Notes: generated from the letters alone by a model not told the origin. Positions 38,025 to 46,805 are shown, counted from the first letter of the stretch. The stretch is 64,000 bases of DNA from Hasllibacter sp. MH4015 (GCF_020177575.1 NZ_JAHTBK010000001.1:2415875-2479874); one strand, 5' to 3'. Program-made: numbers and translations.

Positions 38025-38254
38025 ACAGGCGTTCACGCTTCGTTAAGCATCTCTCGCAATGATGGATCTGCGGTACAGGCGGGGACGCCGATGGCCGTGC
38101 ACGTGGAAGACCGCCCGGGAGGAATGGCTGCGGCTAGCCCGGGTGGCTTCTCATACGCGACGCGGGTGTAGTGCCGCGCCGTCGCGCAGCGGCGGCGCCC
38201 CCGGGCGATTTGCCGCAAGGCAAAGCGCAATCCCTCATTACCCCGTAGGTTGCT

Positions 38255-38635
38255 TCAATCGTCGTCCTCGACAGGGCGCGGGGAGGCGAAGGTCCAGGTA
38301 TTTCCCGCCGGGCCGTCAATCTCCACCCGCGCGATCGGCGCGATGTCCACGCCGATGCTCGCAAAGACCTGCTCCAATCCAAGCCGGATCGGATTGCCGC
38401 TGTCATCCAGTTGGACCCGATAGGGGTAGGGGCTGTCACAGCCCTGCAATGTGCCTTGCCAGCTGCTGCCCGTCGCAGGCGCGGGAGCGGGTCCGATGCA
38501 GGTCTGGCGGTTGGACATCGTGACCTCGATTGCGGTCCGGCTCACCTCCACCTGCGTCGGTTGGGCCGGCATGGATGCGCATGCCGCGAGGAGCGAGAGC
38601 GTCGGAAGGACAAGAAGGGGCTTTGCGATGCGCAT
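38255..38635 (-). CDS. small lipoprotein
   Basis: A 126-residue precursor with lipobox LAAC (MRIAKPLLVLPTLSLLAAC). The mature domain contains SNRQTCIGPAP and LQGCDSPYPYRVQL, giving a likely disulfide, and ends in acidic PVEDDD. Start 38635 follows AAAGGAT. An alternative ATG at 38656 would overlap the SLC13 stop as ATGA, so coupling with that gene is possible. The family is unknown. Confidence 0.7.
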   Translation of the reverse strand: MRIAKPLLVLPTLSLLAACASMPAQPTQVEVSRTAIEVTMSNRQTCIGPAPAPATGSSWQGTLQGCDSPYPYRVQLDDSGNPIRLGLEQVFASIGVDIAPIARVEIDGPAGNTWTFASPRPVEDDD

Positions 38636-38652
38636 CGAGAAATCCTTTTGGG

Positions 38653-40434
38653 TCAAAGCGGCCAGATCAGCGGTATCGTGAGGCAGACCACGATGCCAAG
38701 GCTCAGGTTAAGCGGGACGCCGACGCGCAGAAAGTCGCTGAAGGCATACCCGCCCGGCCCGTAGACCAGCATGTTGGTCTGGTAGCCGATGGGCGTGGCG
38801 AAACAGGCCGAGGCGGCGATCATCACCGCGATCACCATCGGGCGCGGGTCGATGCCCGTCGCCTGGGCCAGGGCAATCGCGATGGGCGCCATGATGACGG
38901 CGATGGCGTTGTTGGAGACCAGCTCGGTCAGGATCGAGGTCAGGAAATAGACCGCCCAGATCAGCACGACGGGCGGCATGTCCGAGAGCCAAGGCGCGAT
39001 GGCGCCCACGATCATTGCGATGGCGCCGGTATGTTCCAGCGCGGCCCCCACGGCGAGCATGGCGAAGATGAGCGCCAGGAGCCGGCCCTCGACAAAGGAA
39101 AACGCCTCTTCCGCGTCGATGCAGCCGGTGAGCAGCACGATGGCCACGGCGATCACGGCGAGCGCGAGGATCGGGGCGAGGTTCAGGCCCGCGCAGATCA
39201 CGATGCCAGCCATGGCCGCGATGGCGATGGGGCTTTTCGCCCGGCGATAGGCGCGTTCGGACGGTTGCGAGACATCGACAAGGTCCATGTCGGCGGCCAG
39301 TCGCTGAATGTCGGCCGGATCGCCTTCCAACAGCAGAGTGTCGCCCACGCGCACCACCAGATCGTCCAGTTGCGTGCCGATATTCTGGTTCCGGCGATGC
39401 ACGGCAAGCGGATAGACGCCGTACCGGCGGCGCAGGCGCAGGTTGCCGAGCGAGCGCCCGATCATCCGGCATCCGGGCGTAATCAGCACCTCCACCGTCG
39501 CGGTGGCCACCTGGCTGAGCTTGTCGACGGTCTTGAGGTCCTTGCTCTGCTGTAGGCTCAGAACCTCCGACATTTCCGTGCGCAGGACGACGCGGTCGCC
39601 TTCCTCAAGCACCACACCGGCCATGTCGCGGCGCAGCGAAGCATCGCCACGTAGCACGTCGATCAGGCGCATTCCGTCGCGTTTGAAGAGGTCCACCTCA
39701 TGGGCCGATTGGCCGACAAGCGCGGAGCCCTCGGGCACGGCCACTTCGGTGAAGAATTTCGGGCGCGCGCGGTTGCCGCCCAGAAGGGCGGCCATGGACG
39801 AGCGGTCGGGCAGCAATTTGCGCCCGAAGATCAGCAGGTAGAGCATGCCCCATCCGACCACGACAAGGCCGATGGGGGTGACTTCGAAGATGGTGAACGG
39901 CTCCAACCCCTGCGCGCGGGCGACGCCGTCGACGAGCAGGTTGGTGGAGGTGCCGATCAGCGTCAGCGTTCCGCCCATGATCGCGGCATAGCTGAGCGGG
40001 ATCAGGAATTTCGACGGCGACTGGCCGAGGATGCGGGCGATCTGGACGAAGACGGGGATCATGATGACCACGATCGGCGTGTTGTTCATGAAGGCCGACG
40101 CGATGGCCACGAAAGCCAGAAGCGACAGGACGGCCAAAGCGGGGCGCGCCTTGGCGTTGGCCTCCGCAAACTTGGTCAGCCGGTCAAGCGATCCCGTGCG
40201 CACCAACGCGCCCATGACGATGAACATCGCCGCGATTGTCCAGGGCGCGGGGTTCGACAGGACGGAAATCGCGTTCTCATAGGGCAGAAGGCCCAGGATC
40301 AGCAGGGTGGCGCAGCCGCCGATGGCGACGACCTCCGTCGGCCAGCGTTCCCAGAGGAACAGCCCGAACATGGCCAGCAGGATGGCGATGGCGAGGAAAC
40401 CTTCGCCGGTCTGGGAGAGGGATAGGTCGATCAT
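38653..40434 (-). CDS. SLC13-family permease with TrkA-C domains, second copy
   Basis: A 593-residue protein with the same architecture as the 35987 gene: N-terminal helices, an SAFMNNTPIVVIMIPV half-motif, two TrkA-C domains (about residues 210-380), then VSNNAIAVIMAPIAIALAQ and TPIGYQTNMLVYGPGGYAFSDF. The product is a divalent-anion/sodium symporter-type permease of unknown substrate. It is convergent with the first copy across the repeat-rich spacer. Confidence 0.87.
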   Translation of the reverse strand: MIDLSLSQTGEGFLAIAILLAMFGLFLWERWPTEVVAIGGCATLLILGLLPYENAISVLSNPAPWTIAAMFIVMGALVRTGSLDRLTKFAEANAKARPALAVLSLLAFVAIASAFMNNTPIVVIMIPVFVQIARILGQSPSKFLIPLSYAAIMGGTLTLIGTSTNLLVDGVARAQGLEPFTIFEVTPIGLVVVGWGMLYLLIFGRKLLPDRSSMAALLGGNRARPKFFTEVAVPEGSALVGQSAHEVDLFKRDGMRLIDVLRGDASLRRDMAGVVLEEGDRVVLRTEMSEVLSLQQSKDLKTVDKLSQVATATVEVLITPGCRMIGRSLGNLRLRRRYGVYPLAVHRRNQNIGTQLDDLVVRVGDTLLLEGDPADIQRLAADMDLVDVSQPSERAYRRAKSPIAIAAMAGIVICAGLNLAPILALAVIAVAIVLLTGCIDAEEAFSFVEGRLLALIFAMLAVGAALEHTGAIAMIVGAIAPWLSDMPPVVLIWAVYFLTSILTELVSNNAIAVIMAPIAIALAQATGIDPRPMVIAVMIAASACFATPIGYQTNMLVYGPGGYAFSDFLRVGVPLNLSLGIVVCLTIPLIWPL

Positions 40435-40493
40435 GGTGCGGCGATCATGGTGGAGTGTGCGGGGGGCGGCAAGCGCGGAGACTGCGCGGCGCG

Positions 40494-41393
40494 TCACGCC
40501 CCCTGATTTGCGCCCTTGCGCGGCTGCACCAGCGCGACGCCGATCAGCATCAGGGCCAGTGCGCCCCAGATCCAGCCGGAATAGGATTCCCCCAAGACCA
40601 GCTTGGCCCAGACCACCCCGAAACCGGTCACGAGGTAGCCAACCTGGGATACGAAGACCGCGCCGGTTTGTCCCACGAGCCAGACATAGGTGGCGTAGGC
40701 GCTGGTATGGGCCAGCGCGATACCGACGATGGCCCAATCCGCCGGCCCCCAGATCGCGGGCGGGGCGATGAATTCGCCGGTCACAAGCGCCAGCGGCAGG
40801 GCAAGGATCGCCCCCAGGATCGACGCGCCCAGAAGAACCTGCACCGCATCGAGGCCCGCGGTGCCCCACTTCGCCACCACGTTGCCCTCCACCGCGTAGA
40901 AGAACGGCGCGATCAGGGCGACGGGGAGCCAGATGGCAAGCGACGGGTCGGGCAGGCTGCTGTCCGGCGCGGCGATCATCACGATGGCCCCCAGACCGAG
41001 CAACAGACCCACGAAGCGCAGCGTCGAGAAGCGGTCCATCCCGAGCGCCATGGCAATGGGAAAGGCCATCATCGGCACCGTGGCCAGCACGATCGAAAGG
41101 ATGCCGGAGGGCAGGTGCACCGCCGCGGTGAAGCTGGCCCAGTTAGGCAGGATCGTTCCGATCAACGCGATCATCAGATAGAACCGCAATTGGGCGGGCC
41201 CGAGCGGGAGGCCCCTGCCCCGGACCAGGTTGAGCGCGCCCAGAAGCACGCTGCCGATGGCGAATTGCCAGAAGATGATGCCGATGTCGCGGTATCCGTC
41301 GGCCACGGCGATCTTCGACAGGGGCTGCGTGATGCCCCAAAGCGCGCCCATGCCGATCAGCAGGATCAGCGGCAGCCAGCGCGTGCGGGTCAT
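40494..41393 (-). CDS. EamA/DMT-family transporter, third in window
   Basis: A 299-residue protein with ten predicted membrane segments and two EamA repeats (PLILLIGMGALWGITQPLSKIA; GQTGAVFVSQVGYLVTGFGVVWAKLVLGE). The substrate is unknown. Its ATG overlaps the stop of the ymdB-like gene, forming a minus-strand unit of 5-FCL, ymdB and this gene. Confidence 0.85.
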   Translation of the reverse strand: MTRTRWLPLILLIGMGALWGITQPLSKIAVADGYRDIGIIFWQFAIGSVLLGALNLVRGRGLPLGPAQLRFYLMIALIGTILPNWASFTAAVHLPSGILSIVLATVPMMAFPIAMALGMDRFSTLRFVGLLLGLGAIVMIAAPDSSLPDPSLAIWLPVALIAPFFYAVEGNVVAKWGTAGLDAVQVLLGASILGAILALPLALVTGEFIAPPAIWGPADWAIVGIALAHTSAYATYVWLVGQTGAVFVSQVGYLVTGFGVVWAKLVLGESYSGWIWGALALMLIGVALVQPRKGANQGA

Positions 41394-42193
41394 GGGGTGC
41401 TGGTCTGCAAACGTCCGCCTTCGCGAATCGGCGTGATCCTGGTGGTCTTGCCCGTCTGGTCATCGGTTTCGATCAGGACGCCGGACAATGTCGCCTCCCC
41501 CGTTGCGGGGCTGAAGCGGTCCTTGGGCATGCCGGTCAGGAAGCGGCGCAGCGGCTCTGTCTTGTCCATGCCGATGACGGAATTGTAGTCGCCACACATG
41601 CCTGCATCCGTCAGGTAACCGGTGCCGCCCGGAAGGATCATCGCATCACCGGTGGGGACATGGGTATGGGTGCCGACAACCAGGCTTGCCCGGCCATCGC
41701 AGTAATGTCCCACGGCCATCTTCTCGGACGTCGCTTCCGCATGGATATCGACGATGCGCGCCGCCGCCTGCCCGCCGAGGGTCTTGAGCGCCCCGTCGAG
41801 CGCGGAGAACGGATCATCGAAGGGTCGTTTCATGAAGACCTGCCCCAGCGCCTGGGCGACCATAACCTTGCGGCCTTTGACGTCGAACAGCCGCGCGCCC
41901 TTGCCCGGCGCGGATTTCGAGAAGTTGAGCGGGCGCAGAACCCGCGGCTCTGCTTCGATGAATTGCAGCATGTCCTTCTGGTCGAAGGCATGATCGCCGA
42001 GGGTCAGGCAATCGGCGCCAGCCTCCAGCAACACCTTCGCATGTGCGCCGGAAAGCCCCGCGCCTGAGGTCGCATTTTCCCCGTTCACGATCGCGAAATC
42101 GACGCGCCATGCCTCCCGCAGGGGCTTGAGCCGTGTGGTGATCGCGGTCCGGCCCGCGCGGCCCATGACATCGCCGAGAAACAGAATACGCAT
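41390..42193 (-). CDS. ymdB: YmdB-type (TIGR00282) metallophosphoesterase
   Basis: A 267-residue calcineurin-like enzyme. Motifs are FLGDVMGRAGR at the N-terminus, VNGENATSGAGLS, LGDHAFDQKD, DIHAEATSEK and VVGTHTHVPTGD, giving the complete bimetal site. Members hydrolyse 2',3'-cAMP and related substrates in the cytosol. It is coupled to the following DMT gene and follows the 5-FCL gene by 9 bases. Confidence 0.92.
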   Translation of the reverse strand: MRILFLGDVMGRAGRTAITTRLKPLREAWRVDFAIVNGENATSGAGLSGAHAKVLLEAGADCLTLGDHAFDQKDMLQFIEAEPRVLRPLNFSKSAPGKGARLFDVKGRKVMVAQALGQVFMKRPFDDPFSALDGALKTLGGQAAARIVDIHAEATSEKMAVGHYCDGRASLVVGTHTHVPTGDAMILPGGTGYLTDAGMCGDYNSVIGMDKTEPLRRFLTGMPKDRFSPATGEATLSGVLIETDDQTGKTTRITPIREGGRLQTSTP

Positions 42194-42202
42194 GGCGTTG
42201 GC

Positions 42203-42787
42203 TTAGGTCGCCTTGGCGGGCGCGGCAAGGGGGCCGTTTTCCGTCACGATCTGATCGAGCGGCTGATCGGTCGGCTCCTGCGGAAGCTCCGCCATCTGCT
42301 GTGCGGCATAGGCGAACCCGATGGCGCGGACATGGCCCCTGTCGCGAAGATCGTGAAGCGTGCGGTCATAGAAGCCGCCGCCATATCCCAGCCGATTGAA
42401 ATGGGTATCAAAGGCCACCAATGGTGCGATCACGATATCGGGTTCCAGCCAAGCGCCATCGGCGGGCACTTCCGCTCCGAACGGGCCATCGACCAGCGCG
42501 CAATGGGGGGTCCATTCGCGGAAATCGAGCCGCTCGCCCGGTCCCCGGATCACCGGCACGCAAAGGCGCGCGCCCTGCGCGTGGAGCAGCGTCATGGCCG
42601 GGCGGGGATCAATCTCCGTTCGGATGGGAAGGTAGCCCGACACGGTCAGGCTGTCGGAGACCGGGCCGATGACGTCGAGCAGGTGGGACGTGGCCATGCC
42701 GATCTTGTCGATGGCGCAGGCATGGGCCGCCTTGCGCGCAGCGAAGGCCGACCTGCGGGCGATGGCTTTGGGATCGTCGTCTTTCAT
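42203..42787 (-). CDS. 5-formyltetrahydrofolate cyclo-ligase
   Basis: A 194-residue MTHFS-family enzyme, ATP-dependent conversion of 5-formyl-THF to 5,10-methenyl-THF. Features are the N-terminal basic helix KAIARRSAFAARK, PVIRGPGERLDFREW and the active-site LGYGGGFYDRTL. The start at 42787 is at the family N-terminus. In many bacteria the neighbour is 6S RNA, but only 75 bases separate this gene from the divergent VOC gene, so it is not here. Confidence 0.93.
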   Translation of the reverse strand: MKDDDPKAIARRSAFAARKAAHACAIDKIGMATSHLLDVIGPVSDSLTVSGYLPIRTEIDPRPAMTLLHAQGARLCVPVIRGPGERLDFREWTPHCALVDGPFGAEVPADGAWLEPDIVIAPLVAFDTHFNRLGYGGGFYDRTLHDLRDRGHVRAIGFAYAAQQMAELPQEPTDQPLDQIVTENGPLAAPAKAT

Positions 42788-42862
42788 GGCGCCATGTGGC
42801 GGAAGCGGGCGCGGTCGCGCAAGATGCTTTCCGCCCCGGCGCGCCTGCGCTAGGACAGACCC

Positions 42863-43477
42863 ATGCTGACCCTGGATCATATCGTGGTGACGAGTTCTGC
42901 CTTGGCCGAAGGCGTGGCCGAGACCGAAGCGCGCCTTGGCCAGAGCCTGCTTCCCGGTGGGGAACACGCGGCGATGGGCACCCATAATCGCCTGCTGTCG
43001 CTGGGGCCGGAGGAATATTTCGAGGTAATCGCGGTCGACCCCGAGGGGCGCGATCCGGGCCAGCCGCGCTGGTACAACCTGGACGCGCGCGGACCCGGCA
43101 CCGGGCTGACCCATTGGGCGGCGCGGTGCCCCGATATCGACGCGGCGCTGGCGCAGGCGCCGGAAGGGGCTGGCGTGCCATGGGACTTGGCCCGCGCCGA
43201 TTTGCGCTGGAAAATGGCGGTGCCGGAGAGCGGGCAGACGCCGTTCGACGGGCTGTTCCCGGCATTGATCGAATGGACGGGGCCGGTCCATCCCGCGCCG
43301 TTGCTGCAAGATACCGGCGTGCGGTTGCGAGAATTGCGCCTGCATTCCCCCGTGGCGGATGCGCTGCGCGCGGCCCTGGCGCCCCTGTTAGATGACCCGA
43401 GGATCGTCATGCAGGAAAGCGAGACCGTGCGGCTTGAGGCGGTGCTGGATACGCCCGACGGCCCGGTCACGCTATGA
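42863..43477 (+). CDS. glyoxalase-like (VOC family) protein
   Basis: A 204-residue protein of the Glyoxalase_3/VOC type. The start LDHIVVTSSALAEGVAETEARLGQSL with GGEHAAMGTHNRLLSLG and EYFEVIAVDPEG gives the first metal-binding His and Glu; THWAARCPDIDAAL begins the second module. The substrate is unknown. The stop overlaps the GNAT gene start (ATGA). Confidence 0.82.
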   Translation: MLTLDHIVVTSSALAEGVAETEARLGQSLLPGGEHAAMGTHNRLLSLGPEEYFEVIAVDPEGRDPGQPRWYNLDARGPGTGLTHWAARCPDIDAALAQAPEGAGVPWDLARADLRWKMAVPESGQTPFDGLFPALIEWTGPVHPAPLLQDTGVRLRELRLHSPVADALRAALAPLLDDPRIVMQESETVRLEAVLDTPDGPVTL

Positions 43478-43944
43478 TCCGGCGGGCGACATCTGAAGAT
43501 GTGCCGGCGATCCGCGACCTTTGGAACGAGGTGATCCGCGAGACGACGATCACCTTCACCTCCACGCCGAAATCGGAAGCGGAGATCGCGGCGATCGTGG
43601 AGGACCAGCCGATGTTCGTGGCACTCGTGGACGGGACGTGTCGCGGCTTTGCCACCTACGGGCCGTTTCGGGGCGGGGATGGCTATGCCCATACGAAAGA
43701 GCACGCGATCTATCTTGGTCCGGCAGCGCGGGGTCAGGGGTTCGGGCGGGCCTTGATGGATGTCCTGGAGGCCGACGCAAAGGCCGAGGGTGTGCATTCC
43801 CTGATCGGCGGCATTTCCGCGGAGAATGCGGGCGGTCTGGCGTTTCACGGGGCGCTGGGATTCGTGGAGGTCGGGCACGTGCCGGAGGCGGGGCGCAAAT
43901 TCGGACGCCTCATCGACCTGGTGTTGATGCAGAAGCATCTGTGA
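43474..43944 (+). CDS. GNAT-family N-acetyltransferase (PAT-like)
   Basis: A 156-residue acetyltransferase resembling phosphinothricin acetyltransferase-like proteins. The start MIRRATSEDVPAIRDLWNEVI, motif YGPFRGGDGYAHTKEHAIYL and the CoA-binding loop RGQGFGRALMDVL are present. Start and stop are coupled to the VOC gene by ATGA. Its stop codon sits in the loop of the first hairpin of a 30-bp tandem repeat array. Confidence 0.85.
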   Translation: MIRRATSEDVPAIRDLWNEVIRETTITFTSTPKSEAEIAAIVEDQPMFVALVDGTCRGFATYGPFRGGDGYAHTKEHAIYLGPAARGQGFGRALMDVLEADAKAEGVHSLIGGISAENAGGLAFHGALGFVEVGHVPEAGRKFGRLIDLVLMQKHL

Positions 43945-44048
43945 AGATGCTGGGGCTTGCAGAAGCGTCTGTGAAGACGCTGGGGCTTGCAGAAGCGTCT
44001 GTGAAGACGCTGGGGCCAGCAGACGCATCTGTGAATATGCTGCGGCTT
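43929..44048 (+). repeat. four tandem 30-bp hairpin units over the GNAT stop codon
   Basis: Units at 43929, 43959, 43989 and 44019. Each carries AGCGTCT-GTGA-AGACGCT, or in unit 1 AGCATCT-GTGA-AGATGCT (paired change). Unit 4 is degenerate (CGCATCT..ATATGC). The first unit contains the last codons and TGA of the GNAT gene. No other gene lies between 43945 and 44144. Confidence 0.92.
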
Positions 44049-44144
44049 GCCGAATTGTGTTTCAAAGTGCGGAGCGGGCTTTGACGCCGCAGGGCCGCGC
44101 TTTCCCCATGACGAAACCGGCCCCGGCGCGCTAAAGCTGTGGCC

Positions 44145-44846
44145 ATGTCGCTCTGGACCCGCATAAGTGAAGCCGTGGCCGCGCTCCGCCAGGGAGAAAG
44201 CCTGTCGATGGTGTTCGAGCGGCTGCGCACGCCGCCCGAACGCACGGTCGCCTTCACCATCGCGGTCATTGCGCTGTCCGCGAAGATGGCCAAGGCCGAC
44301 GGGCGTGTGACCCGTGACGAAGTGGCGGCCTTCCGCGACGTGTTCCATATACCCCCCGAGGACGAGCCGGCCGCCGCGCGGGTGTTCAACATGGCCCGCG
44401 AGGACGTGGCCGGGTTCGAGCAATATGCCGGCAGGATCGCCAAGATGTTTCGCATCGACGGCCAGCCCTGCGGCACGGATTCGGTCCTGTGCGACCTGAT
44501 GGAGGGGCTGTTTCACATCGCCACGGCGGATGGCGAATACCACCCCGCCGAGGATGCTTTCCTGTCGCGCGTGGCGGAGATCTTCGGGATGGAGGATATC
44601 GCTTTCCAGCGTTTGCGGATGCGCCACGTGCCGGAATACGCGCCCGATCCGTACAGCGTACTGGGCGTCTCGCCCGACGATGACTTGTCGGACATCCGTG
44701 CCGCGTGGCGGGCGGAGGTGTTGCAGACCCATCCCGACCGGATGATCGCCCGCGGTGTCCCGGAAGAGGCGGTGCGGCTGGCCGAGCGGCGGATGCAGGC
44801 GGTCAACCGGGCGTGGGAAGACATACAGGCCGCGCGCGCGGCGTGA
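44145..44846 (+). CDS. DjlA-like protein: TerB domain plus C-terminal J domain
   Basis: A 233-residue protein. Residues about 35-155 form a TerB-like helical domain (AFTIAVIALSAKMAKADGRVTRDE; LFHIATADGEYHPAED). The C-terminal J domain has YSVLGVSPDDDLSDIR and the DnaK-stimulating QTHPDR. It is probably a DnaK co-chaperone anchored or peripheral to the membrane. ATG 44145 is chosen over the GTG at 44139. A palindromic repeat starts 10 bases after the stop. Confidence 0.88.
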   Translation: MSLWTRISEAVAALRQGESLSMVFERLRTPPERTVAFTIAVIALSAKMAKADGRVTRDEVAAFRDVFHIPPEDEPAAARVFNMAREDVAGFEQYAGRIAKMFRIDGQPCGTDSVLCDLMEGLFHIATADGEYHPAEDAFLSRVAEIFGMEDIAFQRLRMRHVPEYAPDPYSVLGVSPDDDLSDIRAAWRAEVLQTHPDRMIARGVPEEAVRLAERRMQAVNRAWEDIQAARAA

Positions 44847-44856
44847 CTGTCCCGCA

Positions 44857-44891
44857 GCCTCCGGCGGGGATATTTTCGGCACATGGAAGAC
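44857..44891 (-). repeat. dispersed palindromic intergenic repeat, copy 5 (inverted)
   Basis: Minus-strand reading TTCCATGTGCCGAAAATAT then CCCCGCCGGAGGC, the short-tail form. An ATG inside it (44883) is in frame with the next gene but is not its start. Confidence 0.88.
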
Positions 44892-44918
44892 AGGGCGCGC
44901 GCGCGAAAGGATCTCGGG

Positions 44919-45917
44919 ATGCGGATTGCGACCTACAATGTGGAATGGTTTCACACGCTGTTCGATGATGCGGGCGGGCTGTTGCACGATGACGCATGGT
45001 CGGCGCGGCGCGATGTGTCGCGCGCGATGCAGATCGACGCGCTTGGGGTGGTGTTCCGGGCGCTCGACGCCGACGCGATCCTGGTTGTGGAGGCGCCCGA
45101 TTGTTCACGCGGGCGCGACGGGGTGGCGGCCTTGCGCAATTTTGCGCATGCGGCGGGCATTCGGGCGCGCGCGGTTTGCATGGGGTTCCAGAACGATACC
45201 CAGCAGGAATTGATGCTGCTCTACGACCCGGATGTGGTGCAGGCCGCCCACGCGCCAAGCGATTTGGGCGCGCCGGGTTTCGAGACGGAGTTTCGCATCG
45301 ACCTGGATATCGACGCGACCGAGGACGTGGTGCGCTTCTCCAAGCCGCCGCTGGAAGTGGCGCTGGAGACGCCGATCGGACCCCTGCACCTGATCGGGGT
45401 CCACGTGAAATCCAAGGCCCCCCACGGCGCGCGGGACGATGACCACGCGATGCGGCTGGCCATCGCCAACCGGCGCAAGCAATTGGCGCAATGCATCTGG
45501 TTGCGGGCCCGCGTGGAGGCGCATCTGGAGGCGGGCACGCCCCTGATCGTGGCGGGGGATCTGAATGACGGGCCGGGTCTGGATGAATACGAGGCGCTCT
45601 TCGGGCGCTCCGGTCTTGAGATCGTGATGGGAAGCGGGGCGGCGGCGGGGCGGCTGTTCGACCCTCACGGCGCCCGGGCGCTGCAATCGCGGCTGTCCGC
45701 CATGCCGACAACGGCGCGATTTTTTCTGCGCCACGAGGGGCGGTACCTTCAGGCCTTGCTGGATTACATCATGGTATCCCCCGATCTGAGGACAAAAGCG
45801 CGGCGCTGGCATATCTGGCACCCGTTCGATGACCCGGCCTGCTGGGGGGACGCGGCCTTGCGCGATGCGTTGCTGACGGCATCGGACCATTTTCCCGTTT
45901 CCCTTGATCTGGGATAG
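44919..45917 (+). CDS. endonuclease/exonuclease/phosphatase-fold protein, second
   Basis: A 332-residue EEP-superfamily protein. Motifs are RIATYNVEWFH, AILVVEAPD (Glu), LIGVHVKSK, IVAGDLNDGPG, LLDYIMVSPD and SDHFPVSLD. Start 44919 has AAAGGA 8 bases upstream; the ATG at 44883 lies in a palindromic repeat and is rejected. It is shorter and divergent from the EEP protein at 34659. The substrate is unknown. Confidence 0.85.
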   Translation: MRIATYNVEWFHTLFDDAGGLLHDDAWSARRDVSRAMQIDALGVVFRALDADAILVVEAPDCSRGRDGVAALRNFAHAAGIRARAVCMGFQNDTQQELMLLYDPDVVQAAHAPSDLGAPGFETEFRIDLDIDATEDVVRFSKPPLEVALETPIGPLHLIGVHVKSKAPHGARDDDHAMRLAIANRRKQLAQCIWLRARVEAHLEAGTPLIVAGDLNDGPGLDEYEALFGRSGLEIVMGSGAAAGRLFDPHGARALQSRLSAMPTTARFFLRHEGRYLQALLDYIMVSPDLRTKARRWHIWHPFDDPACWGDAALRDALLTASDHFPVSLDLG

Positions 45918-45939
45918 GGGCAGGCCCCATCTTTGGGCC

Positions 45940-46293
45940 ATGAAACATTTCATTTCGACGATGGCCGTGGCCGGGATGCTTGCGATTGCGGCACCCGCCG
46001 CGGCGCAGGACGATGGCGGAGATGTCAGCGAGGGCCTTGGCCTTCTGGGCGAGGGGACGCGCCTGATCCTCGAAGGGCTGATGGAGGAGATGCGTCCGAT
46101 GCTGGAGGAGGCGCGGCCCTATTTCGAGGAAGAGGTGCTGCCGTTCCTGGATCGGATGGGCGAATTGATGGACGATTTCACCTCCTACGAGTTGCCCGAG
46201 CGCCTGCCCAATGGCGACATCATCATCCGCCGCTCCCCCGATGCGCCGGAATTCCAGCCCGGTGTCACGGGTGAGGGCGACGTGGAGTTGTAG
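45940..46293 (+). CDS. small secreted acidic protein
   Basis: A 117-residue protein with signal peptide MKHFISTMAVAGMLAIAAPAAAQ. The mature part is very acidic with a long helix (EGLMEEMRPMLEEARPYFEEEVLPFLDRMGELMDD), then ELPERLPNGDIIIRRSPDAPEF. Homologues exist in Rhodobacteraceae as periplasmic proteins of unknown function (recollection). The ribosome-binding site is weak. Confidence 0.7.
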   Translation: MKHFISTMAVAGMLAIAAPAAAQDDGGDVSEGLGLLGEGTRLILEGLMEEMRPMLEEARPYFEEEVLPFLDRMGELMDDFTSYELPERLPNGDIIIRRSPDAPEFQPGVTGEGDVEL

Positions 46294-46302
46294 GCGCGAC
46301 GT

Positions 46303-46656
46303 TTAGCGGTAGTCATCCGCGTTCAATTCTTGCAGCGTCTGGCGGACCCGCCGCACGCAATCCTCGTCATTTTCGCATCGGACCGTCCGGTTTCTGACCT
46401 GGACCTCCAGAAAGCGGTTTGCGCGCTCCGAGCCGAAACCCGGTCCGGTCCGGCCGTCCTCGATCCAGAGGTGGGTCACGTTCGTGACGAGAAAATTCGT
46501 CCCGTCGACGGTAATGATACCGCCATCCTCGCGGATGGTCTGGTCGGGCCGCTGCGACAGGAGTGGCAAGCTCCCATCGGTCGGCGTGACAAAGCCTTCG
46601 CATCCGGCAAGCAAGAGGATTCCAGCCAAGGCCATGGCGCAAGTTGAATGTGACAT
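46303..46656 (-). CDS. small lipoprotein
   Basis: A 117-residue precursor with lipobox LLLAGC (Cys 19). The mature region TIREDGGIITVDGTNFLVTNVTHLWIEDGRTG, then a Cys pair in VRCENDEDCVRRVRQ, suggests a compact disulfide-bonded domain. The family is unknown. It is convergent with the acidic secreted protein, 9 bases apart, and divergent from pepF. Confidence 0.72.
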   Translation of the reverse strand: MSHSTCAMALAGILLLAGCEGFVTPTDGSLPLLSQRPDQTIREDGGIITVDGTNFLVTNVTHLWIEDGRTGPGFGSERANRFLEVQVRNRTVRCENDEDCVRRVRQTLQELNADDYR

Positions 46657-46805
46657 TGAAAATCACCCCTCTCCCAGTCTCGGTGCCTTTCGTGCGCACC
46701 GCACTGCCCCACCCCATACCATATCTTGCTGCGCTTTTCATTTTTCGAGGTGACGGATTGCGATCCCGGCTTCGGCCACCCTATGTAGATGCGGAAAGCT
46801 ACCCA

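Larger units (their letters stand above)
37768..38232. repeat. 465-bp segment with 37-38-bp imperfect inverted ends
   Basis: The left end (37768-37804) and right end (38195-38232) both read inwards GATTGCGCTTTGC and AAATCGCC..GGGGGCGC, with one indel and two substitutions. The two substitutions swap a G-C pair for C-G in an internal TTTGCG/CGCAAA (left) or TTTGCC/GGCAAA (right) stem. Between the ends lie two facing copies of the other palindromic repeat. The 498-base gap between the SLC13 gene and the lipoprotein gene holds nothing coding that I can support. Confidence 0.75.

Noticed and set aside
42788-42862. 6S RNA (ssrS) next to 5-formyl-THF cyclo-ligase
   Set aside because: Only 75 bases are available between the divergent genes; too short for a 6S RNA.
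43929-44048. Possible CRISPR array
   Set aside because: The repeats are contiguous 30-bp units without unique spacers, and no cas genes are present.
44883-44918. Upstream ATG extension of the second EEP gene
   Set aside because: The ATG lies in a dispersed repeat; ATG 44919 has a proper ribosome-binding site.
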